Of a stretch of DNA of 64,000 nt, positions 28,456 through 38,125 are shown piece by piece. The notes beneath the pieces are model-generated. The model saw nothing but the letters and a program-made list of their open reading frames with translations, ran no database searches and had not been told where the DNA came from. The stretch's first letter is position 1. Each line of letters starts with the position of its first letter. Origin of the DNA: Microbacterium hominis (GTDB taxonomy: Bacteria; Actinomycetota; Actinomycetes; Actinomycetales; Microbacteriaceae); the NCBI RefSeq assembly GCF_013282805.1, contig NZ_CP054038.1, positions 682,001 to 746,000 on the forward strand, given 5' to 3'. Position numbers and translations under genes: made by a program.

Positions 28456-29819
28456 CACCCACGACCATCGACGCCTCCACGATCGCGGCGCTCAGCCTCA
28501 TCTGGCTGATCGGCGCCGTCGCCCTCTACGTGTGGGTCGCCCTCGCCCTGGCCGCCGTGTTCCGCAAGTCCGGCGAAGAGGGCTGGAAGGGATGGGTGCC
28601 GGTCTGGAACCTCGTCGTGCTCCTCCAGCTCGGCGGCTTCTCCGGATGGTTCGTGCTGCTCGCGCTGGTGCCGATCGTCGGGCAGCTGGCTCTCTGGGCG
28701 GTGCTGGTCATCGCCTGCCACCGGATCGGCGGGGCATTCGGCTTCGGACCCGGCATGACGGTGCTCGCCGCGCTGCTCCTGCCCCTGTGGGCCTCGATCA
28801 TCGGATTCGGATCGGCCCGGTGGATCGGAGCGACGCAGGTGCCCACGGCGGCGGGGGCCGCTGCGGACGCCGCGCCGCGACGCCGCAGTGCGCCGATCGA
28901 CCCGCCGGCATCGGCGGCCGCGGCCCCGGCGGACCGCCCGCCGCTCCCCTCGTGGGCGTATCCGTCGACGACCGATGCCCCGGCAGCGCCCGCGGCGCCC
29001 CCGGCCCCGGCAGCGCCCCTGGCCGCTCCCGCGCCGCGCGGTGCCTCCACCGCGTCGATCGAGATCCCGCCGCGCCCGCCGCTGCCGGCGGGATGGGCGC
29101 CCCCCGCCCCGGCGGCGGAGCCCACCGGCTCGGTTCCCGAGTACACCGAAGAGGTCACCGCCGCGGTGCCGGGCGCACCGGGACCCGTCTCGGCGGTGCC
29201 AGGCGTTCGCCGCGAGCCGGCCAACGAGCCCGTCGCGCCGCCCGTGACCCGCGTGCCGGCCGCGCCGCGCACGGTCGACTCCGAGCCCTGGGCGCCGGCG
29301 GTGTCGCCGTTCCCCGAGCCCGACGCGTTCCCGGAGGCGTCGGGCGAGGTGTCGGCGGTCGTCGGCGCGCCGCAGGCGGGCAGTCCGCTGTCCGCGCTCG
29401 GATCCGTGTCGGCGCAGCACCGGCTCTCCCACATCCCCGACGACGACGACCTCGACGAGGCCACGGTCGTGGCCAGTCGCCGGCGCGCACCGTGGGTGCT
29501 CGCGCTCCCGACCGGCACCGAGGTCGACCTTTCGGCCGATGTCGTATACCTCGGCCGACGGCCCTCGCCCAACGCGGCCTTCCCGCAGGCGCAGCTGGTC
29601 GAGATCCACGACGGCACGGTCTCGAAGACCCACGCGCGACTGGAGCGCCGCGACGACGGCTGGGCGATCGCCGACCTCGACTCGACCAACGGCACCGTTC
29701 TGGTCGGTGCTGACGGCGCGGAGCGCGAGATCGAGCCGGGGGAGATCGTCGCCGTGACGGAGCGCTTCTTCGTCGGCGACGCCGTCGTGCGCCTCACGCG
29801 GGCAGACGACGGTCGATGA
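28452..29819 (+). CDS. DUF5684 membrane domain plus C-terminal FHA domain
   Basis: The N-terminus (about residues 1-125) holds three or four helices with FRKSGEEGWKGWVPVWNL, typical of DUF5684. A 200-residue Pro/Ala linker follows, then an FHA domain with LGRRPS, VSKTHARLERR and DLDSTNGTVLV, the residues that bind phosphothreonine. Just before the FHA lies DEATVVASRRR (T338), matching the repeated motif of the next protein, so it may be both reader and substrate of the kinase. It overlaps its neighbours by ATGA on each side. It should sit in the cytoplasmic membrane with the FHA inside. Function beyond phospho-signalling is unknown. Confidence 0.88.
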   Translation: MTPTTIDASTIAALSLIWLIGAVALYVWVALALAAVFRKSGEEGWKGWVPVWNLVVLLQLGGFSGWFVLLALVPIVGQLALWAVLVIACHRIGGAFGFGPGMTVLAALLLPLWASIIGFGSARWIGATQVPTAAGAAADAAPRRRSAPIDPPASAAAAPADRPPLPSWAYPSTTDAPAAPAAPPAPAAPLAAPAPRGASTASIEIPPRPPLPAGWAPPAPAAEPTGSVPEYTEEVTAAVPGAPGPVSAVPGVRREPANEPVAPPVTRVPAAPRTVDSEPWAPAVSPFPEPDAFPEASGEVSAVVGAPQAGSPLSALGSVSAQHRLSHIPDDDDLDEATVVASRRRAPWVLALPTGTEVDLSADVVYLGRRPSPNAAFPQAQLVEIHDGTVSKTHARLERRDDGWAIADLDSTNGTVLVGADGAEREIEPGEIVAVTERFFVGDAVVRLTRADDGR

Positions 29820-30481
29820 CCGTCGATCCTGAGCGGGACGCGGACGGCGCCGCCGAGACGGCGAGTGACGCCGACGAGCAGACGGCGCTCTCCCGCCGCC
29901 GCGTCGCGGCCCGGCCGGCGGATGACGACGACGCGCCCTTCGCCGAGGACACGATCGTCGCCCGACGCAGGGTCGCCGCGATCGCGACCGCGCCGATCGC
30001 GACCGTCGCCGAGCCCGACGCCGACGCCCACGACGTGACCGAGGCGACGGTGATCGGGCGCCGCCCGCCGCGCCCCGCGCCGCCCGCCGACCTCGACGAC
30101 ACCGTCATCCGCCCGCGGACCCCCGCGCGCCCCGATCTCGCGCCGGGGACGGCGGCGGACATCGACGACACGGCGCTCGCCGCGCGCGCCCGCCCGATCC
30201 GCCCCCGCACGGCCTCCGACGACGCCGTACCCGCGCCGCCCGTGCGGGAGGCGCACGTGCCGCGGCCGGCGGAGGTGATCGCCGACGACGTGGTGCGCCC
30301 CGAGCCCACGGTCGCGATGCGCGCCGCCTCGCCGTCGCCGGTTTCCCGAGCGGCTGCCGAGCATGAGAGTGTGGATCGCGCTTTCCGCGTGCGCGAGCGA
30401 CGTCGCCTGCTGATCGTCGCCATCGCCGCGCTCGGGATCGCCGCAGCGGCGGCTGTCGTGGTCGCCCTCCTGCTGATCTGA
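29816..30481 (+). CDS. Tail-anchored protein with six acidic-x-Thr repeats, proposed phospho-docking scaffold
   Basis: I recognise no family. The 221-residue product is disordered and cytosolic up to about residue 190; a basic cluster (VRERRR) then precedes one terminal membrane helix (198-220). Six copies of a motif [DE]-x-T-[VIA]-[VIL] followed by arginines are visible, at T23, T46, T78, T96, T119 and T165, such as EDTIVARRR and EATVIGRR. This resembles acidophilic Thr sites of PknB-type kinases and FHA ligands. With a kinase and three FHA proteins in the same operon, I infer a scaffold that is phosphorylated at several points and recruits FHA partners to the membrane. Its start overlaps the previous stop by ATGA. 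Confidence 0.75.
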   Translation: MTVDPERDADGAAETASDADEQTALSRRRVAARPADDDDAPFAEDTIVARRRVAAIATAPIATVAEPDADAHDVTEATVIGRRPPRPAPPADLDDTVIRPRTPARPDLAPGTAADIDDTALAARARPIRPRTASDDAVPAPPVREAHVPRPAEVIADDVVRPEPTVAMRAASPSPVSRAAAEHESVDRAFRVRERRRLLIVAIAALGIAAAAAVVVALLLI

Positions 30482-30502
30482 CGCCTGCCCCCGAGGATGA
30501 CG

Positions 30503-31852
30503 ATGACCGACCGCCCCTTCTCCGCCGCGCCCGCCCCGGCCGATGCCGCCGTCGCGCCCGCCGCCGAAGGCCTCGACCCGGTCGCCTCCGCGCGGCTCGG
30601 ACTCGTTCCGGCGGCCACCGGCCACCGTGCCGTCGCGTTCGCGATCGACGCCGCGATCTGGCTCCTGCTCTCCGCTCCGGTCGTGATCGGCACCGTGCTC
30701 CTGGCGATGGCCGCCGCCGTGGGCGATCCGGTGTCGATCCTCGGAGCCGTGCTCGTCTTCGCGGGCACCGCGATGACGACGACGTTCGTCATCATCCAGC
30801 TCGTCACCCACGGCCTGCGCGGAGTCACCGCAGGCAAGGCGGCGATGCGGCTGCGCTCGATCCGCCTCGACGACCTCGGCCGCCCCGGTTTCTGGCGCAT
30901 CGTGCTGCGCGCACTCGTGCTGTCCGCCTCCTGCCTGGTGCCGCTGGTGGGCCCCGCCCTCCTCTTCCTCTCGTACGGGATCGATCCGCAGCGCCGCGGG
31001 CGCAGCATCCTCGACCGCATCGCGGGCATCTGGCTCATCGACGCCCGCGCGGGCCTGGATCCCTTCGACGCCAAGGCGCTGCGCCACGCCCGTCGCGCGA
31101 TGCGCGGCAAGCCGGCCTCCGAGGAGGACCTCCCGTCGCTGGCCACGGGAGCCGCCGCCGAGAGCGCCCTGCGCATCGCCGACGCGCGCTCGCGTGCCGG
31201 CGTGGTGGGCCCCGGGGGCACCGGGGCGCAGTGGGCGCCGGTGGCCGGCGCGTCGTCCCTCGCCGATGTCATCGCCCGGGTGCCCGGAGCGCAGCGGACG
31301 GTGGATGCCGCCCCCGCGGCATCCGGCGGCGCAGCGTCCTTCGCCCCGGCCGCGGCGCCCGCACCGGTGCCCGCACCGGCCGCCGCAGCGCCCGCTCCGA
31401 CCCCCGCGGCGCCCGCGCCCGCGCCGGCCGTGGCAGCGACGCCCGCGCCTGCGCCCGCGCCGGCTCCGGCCGCGGCGACCCCCGCGGCTCAGCGCCTGGC
31501 CACGCGGCGCGCGCAGGTGGCGGTGCGCTTCGACGACGGCTCGCTGGTGCGGGTGCCCTCGTTCGCCCTCATCGGACGCGACCCCGAGTCCGCCTCCGGC
31601 GAGAGCGTGGACGCCCGGGTGAGCCTCGACGATCCCGAGCGGCTCATGTCCAAGACCCATGCCGCGTTCGGCCAGTCCGCCGAGGGCGTGTGGGTGAGCG
31701 ATCGCGGGTCGCGCAACGGCACCCAGCTCCACTCGCCGGGCGGAGACGTCGTCGACGTGCCGACGCAGGAGCGCATGCTGGTGCCGACCGGGTGGCGGGT
31801 GCAGCTGGGCGGGAGATCGTTCGAGGTCGTGGCCCGAGGGAGTGACTCATGA
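30503..31852 (+). CDS. RDD membrane domain plus C-terminal FHA domain
   Basis: The 449-residue product has an RDD domain (about residues 28-200) with GHRAVAFAIDAAIWLL, four or so helices and RSILDRIAGIWLID. A long Ala/Pro linker follows, then an FHA domain with LIGRDPES, MSKTHAAFG and SDRGSRNGTQL. ATG 30503 is preferred over ATG 30497 because GAGG at 30493-30496 is six bases from it but abuts the other. RDD proteins are small membrane proteins of diverse or unknown role. The linker contains a perfect GGATGCCGC/GCGGCATCC hairpin at 31303-31324. It overlaps the EssC-like gene by ATGA. Confidence 0.88.
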   Translation: MTDRPFSAAPAPADAAVAPAAEGLDPVASARLGLVPAATGHRAVAFAIDAAIWLLLSAPVVIGTVLLAMAAAVGDPVSILGAVLVFAGTAMTTTFVIIQLVTHGLRGVTAGKAAMRLRSIRLDDLGRPGFWRIVLRALVLSASCLVPLVGPALLFLSYGIDPQRRGRSILDRIAGIWLIDARAGLDPFDAKALRHARRAMRGKPASEEDLPSLATGAAAESALRIADARSRAGVVGPGGTGAQWAPVAGASSLADVIARVPGAQRTVDAAPAASGGAASFAPAAAPAPVPAPAAAAPAPTPAAPAPAPAVAATPAPAPAPAPAAATPAAQRLATRRAQVAVRFDDGSLVRVPSFALIGRDPESASGESVDARVSLDDPERLMSKTHAAFGQSAEGVWVSDRGSRNGTQLHSPGGDVVDVPTQERMLVPTGWRVQLGGRSFEVVARGSDS

Positions 31853-34800
31853 AGCTGAAGCTGGGCCTGCGGCGCGGCGCGGGAGCCGCCGTCGACGTGC
31901 TCATCACCGCCGATGCCACGGCGACCGTCGAAGACGTCGCGCGGGCCGTGGCGGCCGGTGACGCGCTCGCCTCGGCGGGAGCCGTCAACGCCGGGGGAGT
32001 GCCGACCCTTCAGGTCGCGCCGCCCGCGGGGCATCCCGTGCAGCTGGATCCGCGCGCCCTCATCGCCGAAGCCCCCATCGGCTCCGGCTTCGACGCGGCC
32101 GTCGTGCCCGCCCCGGCGGGAGCCGCCGGCGGCGGGGCCACGGCAGCGATCATGCAGATCCACAGCGGGCCGGAGGCGGGCCGCACCGTGGCGCTGCCGG
32201 CCGGCGCCTCGGTCATCGGCCGGGTCGCCCCGCGCAGGTCGTGCTCGACGATCCCCTCGTCTCCAAGCGCCACGCGCGCGTGGAGGTCGACCAGAGCATC
32301 GAGCTCGTCGACCTCAACTCCGCCAACGGCCTGGTCGTCGACGGGGGACTGGTCCAGCGCGTCCGGGTGATCCCCGGCCAGCGGATCACGATCGGCGCGA
32401 CCGAGGTGTCCTTCGCCCTCGTGCCGCGGGTGGAGACCGACGACTCGCGCGTGCTCGAGCGCGGCGGCGCGCTCATGTTCAACCGCTCGCCGCGCGTGGA
32501 GGATCGCTACGCGGGGCGCGAGTTCCGGCATCCGATCATCCCGAACGAGGCCGATCCGCGCATCTTCCCGTGGCCGATGATCATGGCCCCGGTGCTCCTC
32601 GGGCTCGCGATGTTCGCGATGACCCAGCGCCCCACGTCGCTGCTCATCGTCTTCATGGCCCCGCTCATGATGCTCGGCAACTTCATCGGCCAGCGCACCC
32701 AGCAGGGCAAGAAGCTGCAGCTGGAGATCGCGACGTTCGAGACCCAGCTCGACGACCTCGAAGACGCCCTCCAGCGCGAGGAGGTCGTCGAGCGCGACCG
32801 TCGCCGCGCCGAGGCTCCGGCGACGGCCACGGTGTACGAGGCCGCGATGGCGCTCGGACCCCTGCTGTGGACGCGGCGCCCCGAGCACTGGAACTTCCTG
32901 GGGCTGCGGCTCGGAGTGGGAACCGGCACGAGCCGCAACACCGTGCAGGAGCCCACCGACCAGCGCGGCATCGCCCAGTACTCGCTCCAGGTCGAGCAGC
33001 TGCGCGAGCGCTTCCGCACGGTCGAGGACGTGCCGCTGATCGAGCTGCTGCCCTCGGCGGGGGCGATCGGCATCGCCGGCCCGCGCGAACTCGCCGCCGA
33101 CGTCGTGCGCGGCCTCGGCGTGCAGCTGTTCGGCCTGCACGCGCCCAACGAGGTCGTCACCGCCGCCATCGTCGATCCGGGCTGGACCGGCGACATGGAG
33201 TGGATGAAGTGGCTCCCGCACACCACGAGCCCGCGCTCGCCGTTCGCAGAGATGGCCCTCGCCGACAGCCAGTCGGCGGGGACGGCGCTGCTCAACGGCC
33301 TGGAGGAGGCGATCCTGGAGCGGCTCTCCGGGTCAGCCACGCGCCGCGGCCCGCTGTCCGCGCAGGCGACCTCGATGGCCATGGGCAAGCACGTCGGGGA
33401 CCACCGCGACGCCGCGGGCGAGGTCGGCGACGTGTCGCTCGTGCTCTTCGTCACCCACGATGCGCCGGTGGACCGCCCGCGCCTCACCCAGGTGATCGAG
33501 CGCGGGCCGGATGCCGGTGTCTACACGATCTTCGTCGCCCCCACGGTCGAGTCGCTGCCGGCGGCCTGCCGCACCTTCGTCGACGTATCGAACGGCCTCG
33601 CCGACGCGACCGTCGGCTGGGTGCGCGCCGGCGAGCGCGGGCCGTCGGTCGCGATCGAAGGCGTCTCCCGCGAATACGCCGAGATCTTCGCCAAGCGCCT
33701 GGCCCCGGTGGTCGACTCGAGCTCGGTGGCCGCAGACTCCTCCGACCTGCCGGCGAGCGTGTCGCTGCTGCGCCTCATCGGCACCGACATGGCCGCCGAG
33801 CCGCAGGCCGCCGTCGAGCGGTGGCGGCAGAACAACTCGATCGTCGACCGCACGCGAGGACCCCGGCCGCGCCTGAAGCGCGCCGGCACCCTCAAGGCGT
33901 ACATCGGCCAGGGCAGCCCCGACGCCATGTCGCTCGACCTGCGCACCCAGGGTCCGCATGCGCTCGTGGGCGGCACGACCGGGTCGGGCAAGTCGGAGTT
34001 CCTGCAGGCGTGGGTGCTGGGCATGGCCGCCGAGTACAGTCCCGACCGCGTCACGTTCCTGTTCGTCGACTACAAGGGCGGGTCGGCCTTCGCCGACTGC
34101 GTCGACCTGCCGCACTGCGTTGGCCTGGTCACCGACCTGAGCCCGCACCTCGTACGCCGTGCGCTCACGAGCCTGCGGGCGGAGCTCCACCACCGCGAGC
34201 ACCTGTTCAACCGCAAGAAGGCAAAAGACCTCCTCGAGCTGGAGAAGCGCCAGGACCCCGAGACGCCGCCCGCGCTGGTGCTCGTCATCGACGAGTTCGC
34301 CGCGCTCGCGACCGAGGTGCCGGAGTTCGTCGACGGGGTGGTCGACATCGCCCAGCGAGGCCGCTCGCTCGGCATCCACCTGATCATGGCCACCCAGCGG
34401 CCGGCCGGCGTCATCAAGGACAACCTGCGCGCGAACACCAACCTTCGCGTCGCGCTGCGGATGGCCGATGCGGCCGATTCGAACGACGTCGTCGGCGACG
34501 TCGTGGCCTCGACCTTCGATCCGTCGCTGCCCGGCCGCGGCATCGCCAAGACCGGCCCGGGCCGGCTCGTGCCGTTCCAGTCCGGCTACGCGGGCGGCTG
34601 GACCTCGGAGGAGCCCGACCACGCCCAGGTGCGGGTGGCGGAGCTGCGCTTCGGATCGGTGACGCTGTGGGAGTCGGACGGCGAGGGCGAGTCGGACACC
34701 CACGACGAGGACCTCGGACCCAACGACCAGAAGCGGCTGGTCGCGAACCTCGTGCGCGCGGCAGCCGACGCCGCGATCCCGGCGCCGCGCCGGCCGTGGC

Positions 34801-36350
34801 TCGACGACCTCGCCGGCACGATCGACCTGCGCGACCTGCCGCTGGAGGGCGATCACCGGATCCCCCTCGGCGTCGCCGACATCCCGCAGCGCCAGCTGCA
34901 GGCGCCGGTGTTCTTCGAGCCCGACACCGACGGCCACATGCTCGTCTACGGCACCAGCGGCGCCGGCAAGAGCGCCGCCCTGCGCACCATCGGCATCGCC
35001 GCGGGCGCGCGGCCCGACCTCGCCCGCGCCGCGGTGTACGGCATCGACTTCGGCACCGGCGCGCTGCGCTCGATGGAGTCGCTCCCGCACGTGGGCTCGA
35101 TCGTGCCCGGCGACGACGCCGAGCGTGTGCAGCGCCTGTTCCGGACCCTGCGCGGCATGCTCGACGATCGCGCGAAGCGCTACTCGACCGTCAACGCCGC
35201 GACCCTCGCCGAGTACCGTGCGATCACCGGCGACGCGTCCGAGCCCCGGGTCTTCGTGCTGCTGGACGGCTTCGGCGTCTTCAAGCAGGACTGGGAGACC
35301 GTCTCGGCACGCGCGCCGTTCTACGCGATCTTCATGCGCCTGCTCGGCGAGGGCCGGCCCCTCGGCATCCACGTGGTCGCCACCGCCGACCGCTACGGCG
35401 CGGTGCCCACCGCGGTGAGCGCCAACGTCACCAAGCGCATCGTGCTGCGGATGTCCGACGAGGGCGCCTACGCGATCCTCGGCGTCGCAAAGGACGTGCT
35501 CACCGAGCGGAGCGTCCCCGGCCGCGCCATCGTCGACGGCCTCGAGACCCAGGTCGCCGTTCTCGGCGGCACGACCAACGTCGCCGAGCAGAACGCGGCG
35601 ACCGAGCAGTTCGCCGCGCGCCTGCGGGCGGCGGGGTCGGTCGAGGCGAAGAACATCGGATCCCTGCCCGTCGAGCTCGATCTCTCGGCGCTGCCCGACC
35701 GTGTCGGCGACCTCCCCGTGCTCGGCATCGGCGACGACACGCTCGGCCCCACAGGCTTCGAGCCGATCGGCACGTTCGTCGTCGCCGGCCCCCCGCAGAG
35801 CGGCAAGACGACGGCGGTGCGCGCGATCGTGGCCGCCCTCGAGCGCTTCGACCCCGACGTGGAGCTGTTCCACATCGGCGGGCGGCGTGCGGCCCTGCGC
35901 GAGTTCCGCCCCTGGCGACGGGCGGTGTCGGGCGTCGAGGACGTGCGCGCGCTCGCGAAGGAGCTCAAGGAGATCGTCGCCGACGAGTCGATCGCCTCGC
36001 GCCTCGCCATCGTGGTCGAGAACATCGCCGAGTTCGGCGACACCGACGCCGAGCGTCCCCTCAAGGAGCTGTTCCAGGCGATCAACCGCAGCGATCACTT
36101 CCTGGTGGCCGACGGAGACGTCGCCCAGCTCACCAGCGGCTACGGTCTCATCGGCGAGCTCAAGGCCGGACGTCACGGCATCGCGCTGCGGCCCGACAGC
36201 TACGACGGCGACTCGCTGTTCAAGGTGCCGTTCCCCAAGGTGCAGCGCCACGAGTTCCCGTCCGGCCGCGGGCTGTTCGTCGAGAACGGCCGCTCCATCA
36301 CCGTGCAGATGCCCCTGGTCGTCGAGGAGTTCGCCGGCGCCCGCCCCTGA
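31849..36350 (+). CDS. EssC/EccC-like FtsK/SpoIIIE ATPase with N-terminal FHA domain, broken by one missing base
   Basis: The order is a 90-residue N-terminal domain, FHA domain (SKRHARVEV, LNSANGLVVDGG), two membrane helices near residues 245-285, then three tandem FtsK-type ATPase modules. Walker A motifs are GTTGSGKS (about residue 707), GTSGAGKS (about 1035) and GPPQSGKT (about 1314). Module 1 has a full Walker B (LVLVIDEFAAL); module 2 reads VFVLLDGF without the Glu. This is the architecture of type VII secretion motors. No WXG100, EccB, EccD or mycosin gene is nearby, so it is an orphan or works with distant partners. The FHA is split at the C run 32228-32231; one added C restores 1500 residues. 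It ends the nine-gene block. Confidence 0.9.
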
Positions 36351-36379
36351 AACGCCCGGAAGCGGGCAGGATGGGAGCC

Positions 36380-37213
36380 ATGGCGACCATCCCCACGGTG
36401 ACACTCAACGACGGCACGGACTTCCCCGAGCTCGGACTCGGCACCTACAACCTGCGCGGGCAGGAAGGGGTGGATGCCGTCGTGGCGGCGGTCGGAGCCG
36501 GGTACCGGCTCCTCGACACGGCGGTGAACTACGAGAACGAGCGCGAGATCGGCGAGGCGGTGCGGCACGCGCCCGTCGACCGCGACCAGCTCCTGGTCAC
36601 CTCCAAGATCCCGGGGCGCCACCACGGCTACGACGAGGCGATCGACAGCATCCGCGGCTCGCTGGGCCTGCTCGGCCTCGACCGCATCGACCTGCAGCTG
36701 ATCCACTGGCCGAACCCCAGCGTCGGCCGGTACGTCGACACCTGGCGGGGCATGATCGCGGCGCGCGACGAGGGGCTGGTCACCTCGATCGGCGTCTCCA
36801 ACTTCACCGAGGCCATGCTCGACGAGCTCATCGACGCCACCGGCGTGACGCCGGCCGTCAACCAGGTGGAGCTGCACCCGTACTTCCCGCAGACGGCGCT
36901 GCGCGCCTTCCACGCCGAGCGCGGCATCCGCACCGAGAGCTGGAGCCCGCTCGCGCGGCGCTCCGAGCTGCTCACGGAGCAGCTCGTGCAGGAGCTCGCC
37001 GCCGTGTACGACGTGACGCCGACCCAGCTCGTGCTGCGCTGGCATGTCGAGCTCGGCAGCACGCCGATCCCGAAGTCCGCCGACCCCGACCGCCAGCGCG
37101 AGAACGCCGACGTCTTCGGCTTCTCCCTCGCCGCTGATCACGTCGCCGCGCTGTCCGGGCTCGAGCGCGGACGGCTCTGGGACGGCGACCCGAACACGCA
37201 CGAGGAGATGTGA
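36380..37213 (+). CDS. Aldo/keto reductase
   Basis: The 277-residue product is a cytosolic NADPH-dependent reductase of the AKR5 type (2,5-diketo-gluconate reductase-like). The catalytic tetrad is present: D46 and Y51 (LDTAVNYENE), K76 (TSKIPG) and H109 (LIHWPNP). The cofactor end IPKSADPDRQRENADVF is typical. ATG 36380 is preferred over ATG 36371 because GGGAG lies just before it. It follows the FHA cluster by 29 bases but is unrelated in function and may have its own promoter. The physiological substrate cannot be told from sequence. Confidence 0.92.
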   Translation: MATIPTVTLNDGTDFPELGLGTYNLRGQEGVDAVVAAVGAGYRLLDTAVNYENEREIGEAVRHAPVDRDQLLVTSKIPGRHHGYDEAIDSIRGSLGLLGLDRIDLQLIHWPNPSVGRYVDTWRGMIAARDEGLVTSIGVSNFTEAMLDELIDATGVTPAVNQVELHPYFPQTALRAFHAERGIRTESWSPLARRSELLTEQLVQELAAVYDVTPTQLVLRWHVELGSTPIPKSADPDRQRENADVFGFSLAADHVAALSGLERGRLWDGDPNTHEEM

Positions 37214-37252
37214 CCGGCGGGCCGGACGGGTCTCCGGGGTGGCGCGCCGGCC

Positions 37253-38034
37253 TCACGGCGCCGCTACGGCGGCGGGCGTCGCGCTGAGCCATTGCGCGAA
37301 CGTCTGGTGTCCGCGCTGGGCGTCCGGGCCGGGGAGGATCGTCCCATCGCGCAGGGCTCTGCCCTGGCGGCCGGGAAGCGGCACCGACGGCACCCAGCCG
37401 CGGTAGCCGATGCTCGCGGCATAGCGGCGCACCATGTCGTCGAGCCGCTCCTCGCGCGGCCCGGCGAGGTCGGTCGCGCGCCCCTGCGGGCGCCCGGCCG
37501 CGATCGACACCAGGTGCGCGCCGACCTCGGCCGCCGCGATCGGCTGCACGCGGCCCTTCGGCGCGAGGTGCAGCGGTCCGAGCCGACCGCGGTCGAACAG
37601 CTGCGCGGAGAATTCGTGGAACTGCGTCGCGCGCAGGATCGTGGCCGGCACGGCGCCCGCCTCGACCACGCGCTCCTGCGCAAGCTTGCCCGCGTAGTAG
37701 TCGTACGGCGCGCGATCCACCCCCACGATCGACAGCAGCACGAGGTGGGCGACACGACGCCGCGCGGCTGCGGCCAGAAGCGTGCCGGTCGCGGTCTCGA
37801 AGAAGCGCGTCGCGACGTCGGCTTTCAGCGTCGTGATGTTGGAGAGGTCGATGACGGCGTCGACACCTTCCAGGGCGGCATCCACCCCCTCTCCGGTGAG
37901 CAGGTCGACGCCGCGGGACCGGGCCAGCACGACGGGGGTGTGTCCGGCGGCGCGGACCGCCTCGACGGTCGGGCGCCCGACGACGCCGGTGCCGCCGGCG
38001 ACGGCGATGGTCAGGGGGTGCGGTTCTCGCTCAT
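37253..38034 (-). CDS. NmrA-like NAD(P)-binding oxidoreductase, broken by one missing base
   Basis: The product is an atypical short-chain dehydrogenase. The Rossmann start AVAGGTGVVGRPTVEAV lies in the frame reached after one base is added to the G run 38014-38018 (plus strand). Without it the first reading stops at MSENRTP. The corrected length is 260 residues. Later motifs include VDAVIDLSNI, LLSIVGVDRAPYDYYAGK and ILRATQFHEF, typical of the SDR/NmrA group. It is divergent from an ECF41 sigma factor gene and carries a matching promoter, so it is the likely regulon member; such oxidoreductases are standard ECF41 neighbours. The predicted transcript starts about two bases before the ATG. Confidence 0.82.
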
Positions 38035-38042
38035 ACCCTTTC

Positions 38043-38102
38043 GACGACGCAGACGACGAGAATGTGAGGCGCGCGGCTCACATTCCGTGCCGGCGCATCG
38101 TC
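38043..38102. promoter_or_regulatory. Back-to-back ECF41-type promoters
   Basis: On the plus strand CTCACA (38077-38082) is followed after exactly 16 bases by CGTC (38099-38102). On the minus strand CTCACA (38068-38063) is followed after 16 bases by CGTC (38046-38043). The two -35 elements form a palindrome, GAATGTGA-N10-TCACATTC. From memory, the ECF41 consensus is TGTCACA at -35 and CGTC at -10, so both the sigma gene and the oxidoreductase gene appear to be read by this sigma factor. Confidence 0.7.
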
Positions 38103-38125
38103 GGATCGTCGAAGGGAGGTCGGTC

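Noticed and set aside
31849..36350. Complete type VII secretion system
   Set aside because: Only the EssC/EccC-like motor is present; no WXG100, EccB, EccD, EccE or mycosin gene is found in the window.
20025..36404. Minus-strand open frames of 1000-1350 codons across the Ig-like, DUF58 and EssC-like genes
   Set aside because: They overlap well-supported plus-strand genes, have no ribosome sites and show no domain signatures.
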